A DNA stretch of 64,000 nucleotides from Euglena gracilis. Lineage: Eukaryota > Euglenida > Euglenophyceae > Euglenales. The stretch lies in NCBI GenBank assembly GCA_039621445.1, contig CP154957.1, positions 30,471,778-30,535,777 of the forward strand. The letters run 5' to 3'. Shown here piece by piece: positions 9,042 through 17,566 of the stretch (the first letter of the stretch is position 1; each line of letters opens with the position of its first letter). The notes beneath the pieces are model-generated. The model was not told where the DNA came from. It did not search any database and saw only the letters and a list, made by a program, of their open reading frames with translations. The position numbers and the translations under genes are program-made.

Positions 9042-9590
9042 GGGAGCCCGAGGTCCGAGGGCACGGACCTCTGGGCTGATGAACAGATGGAGGTAGGACC
9101 TGATCAACCCTGCCCCCCCTGCCCATCTGCCTTCCTGGTCGGTACCCGGAAAATTTTCGGGTCCCCCACCCCCCACTCCAACTTTCCGCTCGGAATGTTG
9201 TGCAAAGTAGGAAAGGGTTCATGGGAAAGCTGGCAAGAAAACGTATTTTCGCCAGACCCTTCACTTTGCTTACCCCCCATGGAACTTTTGGTCCAAGCGG
9301 AAATCAAAATCCAAAATTTTTGTGCAAAAGTCAAAATTCTCATTGACACTGGTTGTCGCATTGCACTACTTTTTCGGTTCGGGTTGATACCAACCCCCCT
9401 CTTGGTGAAAGCCAAGAAGCCGATCAAAATTACGACGGCTGACAACACCCCCATGTGCGGTGGTGACTTGGGATGCTTTTTGGACATAGTCCTACCCCTC
9501 ATCCCCAAGCACCACTCACACCCCCCCCCCAACCGCAAAATTTTCCGGATACCTGGGGATATGAATCCGGAATCCATGGTTCTGACGTAA
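9042..9590 (+). CDS. Chromovirus protease (retropepsin), first part
   Basis: Same frame as Gag after the TAG at 9039-9041, so expression by stop readthrough is possible. The active-site segment is KILIDTGCRIAL, with Asp-Thr-Gly at 9344-9352. Retropepsins act as dimers, each subunit giving one DTG. The C-terminal half of the fold is in frame 2 beyond a C10 run (9521-9530): DVILGYPFLRQHRLVVD. Confidence 0.75.
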   Translation, partial: GSPRSEGTDLWADEQMEVGPDQPCPPCPSAFLVGTRKIFGSPTPHSNFPLGMLCKVGKGSWESWQENVFSPDPSLCLPPMELLVQAEIKIQNFCAKVKILIDTGCRIALLFRFGLIPTPLLVKAKKPIKITTADNTPMCGGDLGCFLDIVLPLIPKHHSHPPPNRKIFRIPGDMNPESMVLT

Positions 9591-10156
9591 TTCTGGGATA
9601 CCCCTTTTTACGTCAGCACCGGCTGGTAGTGGATTGCCACTCCCACGGTTTGCGCACATCACCATTCTCTTCTTTGCCCCCCAAACCTTCATCACCCGTG
9701 GCGTCAACCGCGACAGCCACCAATTTTTCCACACCGTTTTCAAAAACTTTTACCCCGTTACCAACCACACCAACCAACGTTTTCCACACCGGGTGTACCG
9801 AGAAAGTTCACCCCCTGCCCACTACCATACCAACTTCCGTTCCCCATGAGGCAGGGCAAGCGAGTAGCGGTACCCCCCTCGTTCCACTGGGTTACAAGAC
9901 GAAAGCCCAAAGGCCTGAAGTGATCACGGTGTCGAGTAGTCGCCCAGCTGCACTAATACTACGTTTTCCACCAGATGTATCGCTTTCAGATACATCTGTA
10001 CACCCCCCAGCAGCTACAAAAGCGCATCCCAACTTTTACACACACCCCCACCAGACCAACATGCGCGACCAGGACCACTACTCCGACACTTCCTTCCAAT
10101 GTGTGCACTGTAGGAGAATATTTCAGCCCAGCCAGATTTCGATTGTGGATGTCTAG
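9473..10156 (+). CDS. Protease C-terminal half and linker
   Basis: Frame 2. Only the part after the C10 run (9521-9530) is meaningful. DVILGYPFLRQH is the conserved ILG-x-x-FL segment that follows the flap in retropepsins. A Ser/Thr/Pro-rich linker of about 150 residues follows. The frame closes at 10156 and RT resumes in frame 1 from about 10234 with no overlap, so a further frame change or unseen junction is needed. Confidence 0.6.
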   Translation: MLFGHSPTPHPQAPLTPPPQPQNFPDTWGYESGIHGSDVILGYPFLRQHRLVVDCHSHGLRTSPFSSLPPKPSSPVASTATATNFSTPFSKTFTPLPTTPTNVFHTGCTEKVHPLPTTIPTSVPHEAGQASSGTPLVPLGYKTKAQRPEVITVSSSRPAALILRFPPDVSLSDTSVHPPAATKAHPNFYTHPHQTNMRDQDHYSDTSFQCVHCRRIFQPSQISIVDV

Positions 10157-10233
10157 TCCAAACACCAACACTAATCCCGATTTCGCGTAACCATACACTT
10201 GGTTGCGGATCGCAATGCGCGACCGTACATCAA

Positions 10234-12744
10234 GTGCTCCAACAACGAGGTATTGCCTTGTTGTTTGGGACCGCGAAATCCGTGTCACACACCTCCCCCA
10301 CCTCCATCTGGCATGATATGGACTGGGTATGCACCCATCCAACCCATCAACCCTTGGGAATGCCCCTTGGGAGTGTGGATGACACACCCTTGACCTATGT
10401 TTGCGGATCCCTGAATTGCGTTACCGCTCTTCAACCCGCGAACCAGGTCGACACATACGCGATGCGCGTATGGAACGCATTTAATTTTGGTCAATACCGT
10501 ATTTTGGAGGAATGGTTCTCCAAAATCGCGGCTTTGGCTGATTCCTTCGATTTGTCGTTGGAAATTGATGCGTTCTCATCAAAAGCGCATGCGCGCTTGT
10601 CGCGATATTGGTCGCGACATACCAACGCATTTCTTAAATTCTGGGGTGATACGGTGCTGTGGATGCATCCTCCCCCAAAACTTATCCCGGATGTGGTGGA
10701 GAAAATCCTCCGCGATGAAGCGCGAGGAGCTCTCCTCATACCCGTCAATCCGAATGCGGATTGGTTTCACCAACTATCCTATGTGTGTTTTCATTGGTGG
10801 GATTTACCCGCTGATGTACCACTATTTGAGGATTTTTGTGGTATATTATTACCACCTGTCAAAGAAATCATTTTTCGCGTTTGTTTCTTCGACGCATTCG
10901 GAATATCCGATGTGCGTGTGCCAAGATACCTTGGTACCAATGGGGATGCCACACCCTCAACGCAGATTTCTGCGGTCATTGAGAGTGCGGACCAACACCC
11001 CAAGTCTGCTGACTATTGTTCGCGAATTGCTCGCGAATTTCATGGTGTACTGGATAACCCGGTTTACGCCTGCGACATCGACCCCGCGATTCGCGGTCCG
11101 TTCGGTGTTTGCAAAATCGAGCTCAAGGATGGCGCTAAACCTATGCACCGGAAATTCTTCCGTTGCTCGGGTGAACGCGAACAGGCTCTCAACGAGATGA
11201 TTGAGAAGCTCATCCAGCGGAAGTGGATTATCCCTTCCAAGAGCGAGTGGACATCACAAGCTTTTGTGGTGCCCAAACCCGCTGACCAGTCTGGTCAGAA
11301 GAAGTGGAGACTAGTGCTGGATTACCGGTACCTGAACTCCCAAACGAAGGATGACCCCTTCCCGTTACCGCTGATCGAGGATTTGATCACCAAACAATCG
11401 GATAACCGGTTGTGGTCAATCTTTGATCTGGAAGACGGTTTCCATCAGATGCATTTGCATCCTGATTCGCAACCGTACACGGCATTCGTGACATCCAAGG
11501 GTGTGTACCAATGGACGGTACTCCCCATGGGTGTTAAGAATGGCCCAGCCATGTTTCAACGCATGATCCAGTGGGTTTTGCGCGATTTACCGTTTGCTCT
11601 GGTGTACATCGATGATGTACTGGTGGGAACCCAACCGCCATCCGCGAAATCGGGCGAGGATATCCTCGACCCGCATTATCGCGATGTGCGCGCGGTATTA
11701 TCCGCGTTCCAAAAGCATGTGCTTTTTGTGAAGGGTTCCAAAATGCACCTGTTTCGCAAAATTATTAAGTTTTGCGGGCACATCCTGAGCAACGGGCAGC
11801 GTAAAGCCGCACCCAGTAAGATGGAGGCCATTAAGAAATGGACTCCTGAGGTCATTAAGACCTTAACGCATTTAAAGGGATTTTTGGGATTAGCCCAATA
11901 CTACGCGATTTACATGAAAGATTTCGCGAAAATCGCGGTACCCCTAACCCGACAACTCAAAAATCGGACACCCGATAACGCAAAAGTCATTTGGGATGAC
12001 CAAATGCGCGAGGCCTTGAATAAAATCAAGGACTTGCTCCTCGAGAACGTGGTTCTCGATATCGCGGATCCATACAAACCGTATGTCCTGGAGGTCGACA
12101 GCAGCGATTACGCTGTTGGCGGGGTTCTTAGCCAGCATAATGCGGCGAATGAACTCCGACCTGTGGCTTTCTTCAGCAGGAAGCTACAGGGCGACAACGG
12201 GAAAGGACAGGTTAAATGGAGCATTCGCGAAAAGGAGACATATGCCATTGTGCTAATTCTCCAGAAGTTCCGCAGCTGGATAGCCAGCAGCTTGGTCCAG
12301 ATACTAGTGTTGACGGATCATGAGAGCCTTCAACACTGGTATACCGAGGACCTGAACAAGGCCATGTCATCAGTTGGCAGAAGATGCCGATGGCATGAGT
12401 TCTTGAGCCAGTTTAACCTGGTGGTAGTTTATACCCCAGGTCATACGCAAAAAGTTGCGGATCCTCTCAGCCGAGCCCCCTGGTATTATCCTGGGAACCC
12501 GGATGAGGGTGATGCGACTTTTCATGGCAGCCATGAGGCTGACCAGTTCGCACGTCGATCCGACGCTGCGGACAACATGCTCGATTCACTACCGGTTTCC
12601 CGGGTGTATCGCAGCATCGCCATTTCACCATTGCGTGGAAGGCGCCGGCGTGGACGCACTGCCGGACCCCGTCGCATTACGCGTACGGAAACTCCTACCC
12701 CCCTATTTTTCCGCGAATGGGATTATTCGCGTGACCATATATAG
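10234..12744 (+). CDS. Chromovirus reverse transcriptase and RNase H
   Basis: Frame 1, opening at GTG. RT motifs in order: VVPKP...[23 protein letters not shown] with the first catalytic Asp, [16 protein letters not shown], and VYIDDVLV (YIDD 11605-11616). The RNase H domain has [13 protein letters not shown] (Asp), KETYAIV (Glu), LTDHESL (Asp) and [15 protein letters not shown] (His/Asp). The sequence after about 12698 is out of frame with integrase; the join is at a C6 run (12698-12703). A complete catalytic set and clean frame argue for a recently active copy. Confidence 0.92.
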   Translation: MLQQRGIALLFGTAKSVSHTSPTSIWHDMDWVCTHPTHQPLGMPLGSVDDTPLTYVCGSLNCVTALQPANQVDTYAMRVWNAFNFGQYRILEEWFSKIAALADSFDLSLEIDAFSSKAHARLSRYWSRHTNAFLKFWGDTVLWMHPPPKLIPDVVEKILRDEARGALLIPVNPNADWFHQLSYVCFHWWDLPADVPLFEDFCGILLPPVKEIIFRVCFFDAFGISDVRVPRYLGTNGDATPSTQISAVIESADQHPKSADYCSRIAREFHGVLDNPVYACDIDPAIRGPFGVCKIELKDGAKPMHRKFFRCSGEREQALNEMIEKLIQRKWIIPSKSEWTSQAFVVPKPADQSGQKKWRLVLDYRYLNSQTKDDPFPLPLIEDLITKQSDNRLWSIFDLEDGFHQMHLHPDSQPYTAFVTSKGVYQWTVLPMGVKNGPAMFQRMIQWVLRDLPFALVYIDDVLVGTQPPSAKSGEDILDPHYRDVRAVLSAFQKHVLFVKGSKMHLFRKIIKFCGHILSNGQRKAAPSKMEAIKKWTPEVIKTLTHLKGFLGLAQYYAIYMKDFAKIAVPLTRQLKNRTPDNAKVIWDDQMREALNKIKDLLLENVVLDIADPYKPYVLEVDSSDYAVGGVLSQHNAANELRPVAFFSRKLQGDNGKGQVKWSIREKETYAIVLILQKFRSWIASSLVQILVLTDHESLQHWYTEDLNKAMSSVGRRCRWHEFLSQFNLVVVYTPGHTQKVADPLSRAPWYYPGNPDEGDATFHGSHEADQFARRSDAADNMLDSLPVSRVYRSIAISPLRGRRRRGRTAGPRRITRTETPTPLFFREWDYSRDHI

Positions 12745-14170
12745 TACCATTGTGAATAGACTTCGTAATGGTGAATCCATAGAGAATTACTCTCTATCAC
12801 CATTGCGGCTTATTTTCCGGAATGATTCTGGTTATAAATATTGTATACCCCAAGACCTGGTTGATGATGTGATTTTGAGCTATCACAACCATGGTCACCC
12901 TGGGGCCCCCAAACTTCTTTCACTAGTGGGTCGCAGATATTGCACAACCCTGAGTGAAAAAGAATTATATTCGCGCTGTTTGCGAATTTCGCAACGGTGC
13001 CAAATTTGTCAGGCTGTGAAACCGCGCAGGGGTACCCCCCCTGGTACGATGGACTTTTTCCCCGTACCACCTGACATTTTTACATCCCTCTGCATGGATT
13101 TTCTCGAACTTGAACCTTGCAAAGGATCAGATGACAAAATTTACGATTACGTTTTTGTTGTCGTCTGTCGGCTGAGTGGGTACATAGTAGCCATTCCATG
13201 CCGGAAAGCAGGGTTGACAGCCCAAATTTTGGCATCCATATTCCTGGAGAAATGCATCTGCTTAATGGGTTTACCGAACGAAATCGTGAGTGATCAAGAT
13301 CACTTGATCTCTTCGCGGTTTTTCACAACTTTGTGCGGTTTACTCGGCATTGAGCAGCATTTTTCCATTATATACCGCCCGAAAGGCAATGGTAGAGCCG
13401 AGGCAGCCGTGAAATCCGTTGTCAATATGCTTCGCCTTTCACTGGCTGACTCGGGTAAGAATTGGTTATCCGTTCTTCATTGGTGTTTATTTTACATCAA
13501 TACCTTGCCAGGGTTGGTATTACCACACTCACCGTACAAAATTGTTTTCGGACGAGACCCTCCGGCCATAGGGGATATCCCCTCGGAGAGACCCGCCCGA
13601 AGTAGCGTCAGCTGTGAAACGTGGTTTGCAGAAGTGGAATCACTCCGCTCTGCAGTCCAATCACGTATCACAGAAATTCATTCCAACAAACGGAAATCGT
13701 TTTTACAAAACTTCAACACACCTGTGTATAGTCCAGGTGACCGCGTGTGGGTACGGAATAACCGCACCCGCATGCAATCTTCCAAGCTAGATCCTCTTTG
13801 GCTCGGCCCATGCGAAATTTTGGAGAGGTTAGGTAGTAGCGGGCGATATAAAGTTGCCTTGCCCAACGGGATTGAGGACGTCCATATGGACGACTTCAAA
13901 CCGTACCTAAGCCCCCCAGACGGAAAAGCTATCCCCTGCCTATATTTCAAGCCCCGTTCCAGATTACCTGAAACGGACGACTTTGTGGTCGATAAGATAA
14001 TAGACCACAAGGTCGACAGGGGTGTGCACTACTGGAAAGTTCGCTGGAAAGGGTATGGGCCAGAGGAGGACACTTGGGAGCCAGCATCCAGTTTTGTTGG
14101 ATATGTCCAACAGGATTGGAAGCTGTGGAACAAGCGCAATAACATAGACATAAAAAAAACAAACTTCTGA
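12455..14170 (+). CDS. Chromovirus integrase with C-terminal chromodomain
   Basis: Frame 2; the meaningful part begins near the C6 run at 12698-12703. The zinc-binding HHCC domain includes [10 protein letters not shown] and RCQICQ. The catalytic core has CMDFLEL (Asp at 13097-13099), VSDQDH (Asp at 13292-13294) and GRAEAAVK (Glu at 13400-13402), spaced D-35-E. A GPY/F-type segment ([11 protein letters not shown]) follows, then a chromodomain at about 13981-14090 with [10 protein letters not shown] and EDTWEP. Chromodomains of chromoviruses bind modified histones and direct insertion to particular chromatin. Confidence 0.92.
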   Translation: MRILSAEPPGIILGTRMRVMRLFMAAMRLTSSHVDPTLRTTCSIHYRFPGCIAASPFHHCVEGAGVDALPDPVALRVRKLLPPYFSANGIIRVTIYSTIVNRLRNGESIENYSLSPLRLIFRNDSGYKYCIPQDLVDDVILSYHNHGHPGAPKLLSLVGRRYCTTLSEKELYSRCLRISQRCQICQAVKPRRGTPPGTMDFFPVPPDIFTSLCMDFLELEPCKGSDDKIYDYVFVVVCRLSGYIVAIPCRKAGLTAQILASIFLEKCICLMGLPNEIVSDQDHLISSRFFTTLCGLLGIEQHFSIIYRPKGNGRAEAAVKSVVNMLRLSLADSGKNWLSVLHWCLFYINTLPGLVLPHSPYKIVFGRDPPAIGDIPSERPARSSVSCETWFAEVESLRSAVQSRITEIHSNKRKSFLQNFNTPVYSPGDRVWVRNNRTRMQSSKLDPLWLGPCEILERLGSSGRYKVALPNGIEDVHMDDFKPYLSPPDGKAIPCLYFKPRSRLPETDDFVVDKIIDHKVDRGVHYWKVRWKGYGPEEDTWEPASSFVGYVQQDWKLWNKRNNIDIKKTNF

Positions 14171-14367
14171 AACGATTTCGTTTTGGAGAATGCGTGTGTT
14201 TTATGTGAATGTTTCGCGTTTATACCCCCCCCCCTGCACTTCATTATTTCTCTATCTTTCTCGCAGAGTTTTGATTAAGATAGAAGCCTTGCTTTTTCAG
14301 TGCTCTCGCACTCAAATCGACTGACAACAAGGTTATCCTTAGTTGTCGTCGTCGTTCGGGTAGCATC
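14171..14367 (+). other. Spacer between integrase and the extra ORFs
   Basis: Non-coding 197 bp between the integrase stop and the first ATG of the extra ORFs. It contains a C-run and a pyrimidine-rich stretch (TTATTTCTCTATCTTTCTCG) ending in CAG near 14265, which could be a splice acceptor for a subgenomic mRNA. That is only inference. Confidence 0.35.
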
Positions 14368-15789
14368 ATGCTGCCTGGGCGCGGACCTGGACCAGGTCCA
14401 CCATGGCCGCAGCCTTCTGGCGCGCCATACCCTCAGTACCCTCAGTATGCTGAGGCCCCGATTCCGGGTGCCCCACATGCTGAGAGGGTTTCAGCCCCGG
14501 TATTCGCCGCGGCTACCAGCAGCCGGTCCGCATATGCGGTACCAGATCCATCTGCCGTCCAGCAGCCGGCACCTCAGCCACCAGTGCAGCGCAGATCGCG
14601 CCTGCCCCCGTATGCGGGAGAGATGATCTTCCGCACTACGGAGACGTTGGAGCGGGCGATGCGTATGTGCGCACACCCCCCAACGGAGCCCTTTATGCAA
14701 GCCCTTTGGGATGCATACTGTGCTCAGCTGTTGGTGGTAGCCAACACCCCTGTGGCTCAGTGGTGTCCCTGCGGTCAAGCCCTGATGACGGGCAGACGGT
14801 ATTTCTCGTCCGCAGCCGATTCCGGCTTCGAACCCGGCGAGACCATGATGGACCTGGGCGTGTATGTGCCGCCCATGCTGCAAACGCAGACGCCGGTGGG
14901 ATCCCACACCGTGCATATGCGTGAGCACACGCCCCCACCGGTAGGTGAGGCTGTGCATGTCCCACCTGGGATGACGAGAATTTTTGCTCGCCCGCCCTCG
15001 CCGCAGCGAATGCCGCCGCGCGAGCCGCCAGCGGAGCAATTTGTCTCGCGGTACGCGACGCACGCGGATTACCCGCGCGGCGCACGCGTGCTCCCAGCCG
15101 GACAGTCGGACGTGCCCTCTGAGGCATACGTCCAACACATGTTCATGCACTGGATGCCACAAGCATCATCGGTCGCCCCTGCCCCTGGCGTTGAGCCACG
15201 GAGGCAGGAGGAGCCCATAGTGGTGGAGGATGAACCTCCCCACCGTGAGGCAGCCCGACCGCCCAGTGCAGCCCCTGTCCAGACTGGGGATGTCCCCCGT
15301 CGGCAGGAGGCTCCCTACTATCATATGGCACCTCCGGGAACCGAGCAGGATGAGCTTGCTCGGCACTTCCTGCAGGAGCCAGTATTCGCGTCTGAAGAGC
15401 ACCGGACGAGGTATTACGCCTCTCTGGCTGCCCTTCAGGGTCGTGGATACACCCCCTACCATCCGTACCAGCCGCAGCTGCGGGTGGCAACCCCGGTATT
15501 ACCCGGTGAGCCCCCGGCAGGAGCGGCAGGATTACCTGCCACCCTGAAGCGCGATAGGGTTACGGAGAACCTTACCCCACAGCCCAGGCGACCCAGCCCA
15601 CGGGACGCGGAAGGCGGTGCGGCAATGCAGGTGGAAGCCAGCCAGGATACCCTGGTCGGGCAACCACCGGCAGTGGCACAGGCAGCGATGAGCCGTCCTG
15701 TTGCCGCAATGCCACCGCCGATCCCTCCGGTATGGAAGGAGCCGCGACCTCCCCCCTACGCCGAAACCAAGCCCACGCCAGGCTCCTAG
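14368..15789 (+). CDS. Extra ORF 1, Pro-rich protein, unrecognised
   Basis: Starts at ATG 14368 and runs 473 residues in frame 1. It begins Gly/Pro-rich (PGRGPGPGPPWPQ). A short ordered-looking segment follows (TTETLERAMRMCAHP, then LWDAYCAQLLVV, with CPCG near 14771), then long Pro/Glu/Arg-rich sequence. No known domain is recognised, and no signal peptide or membrane segment as in an envelope protein. A C6 run at 15751-15756 lies where the next frame takes over (PPPYAETK in this frame; PPTPKPSPRQ in the next), suggesting ORFs 1 and 2 form one polyprotein. Confidence 0.7.
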   Translation: MLPGRGPGPGPPWPQPSGAPYPQYPQYAEAPIPGAPHAERVSAPVFAAATSSRSAYAVPDPSAVQQPAPQPPVQRRSRLPPYAGEMIFRTTETLERAMRMCAHPPTEPFMQALWDAYCAQLLVVANTPVAQWCPCGQALMTGRRYFSSAADSGFEPGETMMDLGVYVPPMLQTQTPVGSHTVHMREHTPPPVGEAVHVPPGMTRIFARPPSPQRMPPREPPAEQFVSRYATHADYPRGARVLPAGQSDVPSEAYVQHMFMHWMPQASSVAPAPGVEPRRQEEPIVVEDEPPHREAARPPSAAPVQTGDVPRRQEAPYYHMAPPGTEQDELARHFLQEPVFASEEHRTRYYASLAALQGRGYTPYHPYQPQLRVATPVLPGEPPAGAAGLPATLKRDRVTENLTPQPRRPSPRDAEGGAAMQVEASQDTLVGQPPAVAQAAMSRPVAAMPPPIPPVWKEPRPPPYAETKPTPGS

Positions 15790-17566
15790 CCAGCGCCCAG
15801 CCACGCCGTCACCGCGACGTGCAGCGGAACGGCAAGGTCCCTCCCCAGAGATGGAATGGGAAGGTACCGAACCGACTCCTGCCGCACCGAGCGCCCGACC
15901 CTCTGGTATTCGCCAGACAGGGAAGGACAAAGGTAAGGCTGAGGGCAAAGGCAAGGGAGAAGGCAAAGGCGTGGCCGGCAAAGGTAAGGGTGAGGGCAAG
16001 GGTAAGGGTACAGCCCGTGAGGAGGAGGAAGAACCAGCAGAAGTCCTCTCGGACTTTGAGCAAATGCTCAGGTTCAAGGAGGAGCTGGAGGACGAAGGCT
16101 GGCGAATGCAGCATGATTACCATGTTGCAGGAAACCGCCCCGTCACCCCTCCGGAGGCAGTCATCGAGGTGGTATTACACCACACCGAAAACAGAGTCAG
16201 ACAATTCCATTACGGAATTGACCTGTACGCCTTCGAAGGTGAAGGTGGCAGACCCTTGCTGGATGCCCAGCCGGGTTTCTGGGAACTCTGGTTTTGGCTG
16301 GGATACCCCTGCCAGAACTGGGGTCTCTTCAGCGACTCCACTGGCCGCAGTTACCTGCACCAGTTAGGATTTCGGGACCAGCATGTGTTGGCCCGAAGGC
16401 TGAAGGCAATCTTCGACTGTATTCACACAGTCGGGCCCCTCGGTGTGCAGTGGAAATACTACCCACTGAACCCCGACATCGAACGCCTGATCGAGGTGTT
16501 GTGGTGCAACAACCTCCAGGTGTGGCTGGTGAGCCATTACGGCTCCACCTTCCGCGTTAAGCGCGTTTCCCTGGCTTACCCACAGAGGTATGACCTCTGT
16601 TGTAAGTACTGCCGGCAGGAATTTCCTGTCGACTTCTGGGGATTCGGCGTGCGCGGAAGTCCTCCACCGCCTCGGGATAACCCGGGCCTGGAGATGGGAC
16701 GCCGCATGCTTATGCATGTGTGCCGCGACGCCCCGGATGTCCAGGGCAAAAGTCGCCGCGTCCATAAGCAGCGTATTTTTATGCTGCAACAGTTCTGGTG
16801 GCGAGCCTGGACCACCTACGTCATGGAGGTGTATATACATCTCCGTGACCCCCAGGACGATAGGCCTGGTATGGAAAGCTTGCCACCAGACTACGGCGAC
16901 CCCGTTGAGGGACCTCGTCGTCGTCGGGTTATCGCCGACCTGCGCCCCAACTGGCACCTGGCCGGGATAGACCTGGAGGAACATTTGAGGCGACAGTTTG
17001 GCGGTACCCTCGACAGGGAGGTATTCCTCCAGCTGATGAATCACCCGAAGGCCATCCTCGACCTGGGTATGCCGATTCTGGCATGCGTGCAGGAGTTCGA
17101 GGACGGGTTTTTCGAGGTCTGGGAAGACACGCGTTACCGCGGCTTCCTGGGCCCGAACAGGCCTGCAAACGCTTGGGTGCAGCCATCATGGCCGCCACCC
17201 TGGCCCAACAGCGCCAGTAGCAGTACGCTGGCCTTTTACAGGCTGGCGGATGCCCAGGGATGCCGATGGCACCCTGACGATCCTCGTTCGCCCGAGGATC
17301 TGCGCGCCTTCATCGCCCCAGAGGATGAACCTCTGGCGCGAAGGAGACGGGAGGCGTCAGTCGCTTTCCACCACCGCGATTCCGCGGCGGGAGGAACGCG
17401 ACCGCAGCCCCTCCGTCACCATTCTGGAGGCAGCGCCGCCGTCTCCGACAGGAACGGCTGTATCATTCGTCTCTGCCCCGCGAGCGGCAGGGGAAAGATC
17501 GGTTTCCCCGGCCCCCGCGACGGCTCCCGTCTGTCCACCGGTAGGTGGAGACCAGGAACTTCCTGA
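15701..17566 (+). CDS. Extra ORF 2, unrecognised globular protein
   Basis: Frame 2; probably entered by a frame change at 15751-15756, with the first ATG codons being shadow. An N-terminal basic tract (GKAEGKGKGEGKG and similar, 15930-16010) is followed by acidic EEEEE. A 450-residue ordered region follows with many Trp and aromatic residues (FWELWFWLGYPCQNWGLFS; LRPNWHLAGIDLEEHL) and a possible metal site (CCKYC near 16600). No family recognised. Its sense part seems to end near 17380, where frame 3 continues. Confidence 0.7.
   Translation: MPQCHRRSLRYGRSRDLPPTPKPSPRQAPSQRPATPSPRRAAERQGPSPEMEWEGTEPTPAAPSARPSGIRQTGKDKGKAEGKGKGEGKGVAGKGKGEGKGKGTAREEEEEPAEVLSDFEQMLRFKEELEDEGWRMQHDYHVAGNRPVTPPEAVIEVVLHHTENRVRQFHYGIDLYAFEGEGGRPLLDAQPGFWELWFWLGYPCQNWGLFSDSTGRSYLHQLGFRDQHVLARRLKAIFDCIHTVGPLGVQWKYYPLNPDIERLIEVLWCNNLQVWLVSHYGSTFRVKRVSLAYPQRYDLCCKYCRQEFPVDFWGFGVRGSPPPPRDNPGLEMGRRMLMHVCRDAPDVQGKSRRVHKQRIFMLQQFWWRAWTTYVMEVYIHLRDPQDDRPGMESLPPDYGDPVEGPRRRRVIADLRPNWHLAGIDLEEHLRRQFGGTLDREVFLQLMNHPKAILDLGMPILACVQEFEDGFFEVWEDTRYRGFLGPNRPANAWVQPSWPPPWPNSASSSTLAFYRLADAQGCRWHPDDPRSPEDLRAFIAPEDEPLARRRREASVAFHHRDSAAGGTRPQPLRHHSGGSAAVSDRNGCIIRLCPASGRGKIGFPGPRDGSRLSTGRWRPGTS

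Noticed and set aside
14491-15162. 223-codon minus-strand frame opposite extra ORF 1
   Set aside because: Shadow frame of a GC-rich coding region; composition is not protein-like and no gene structure supports it.
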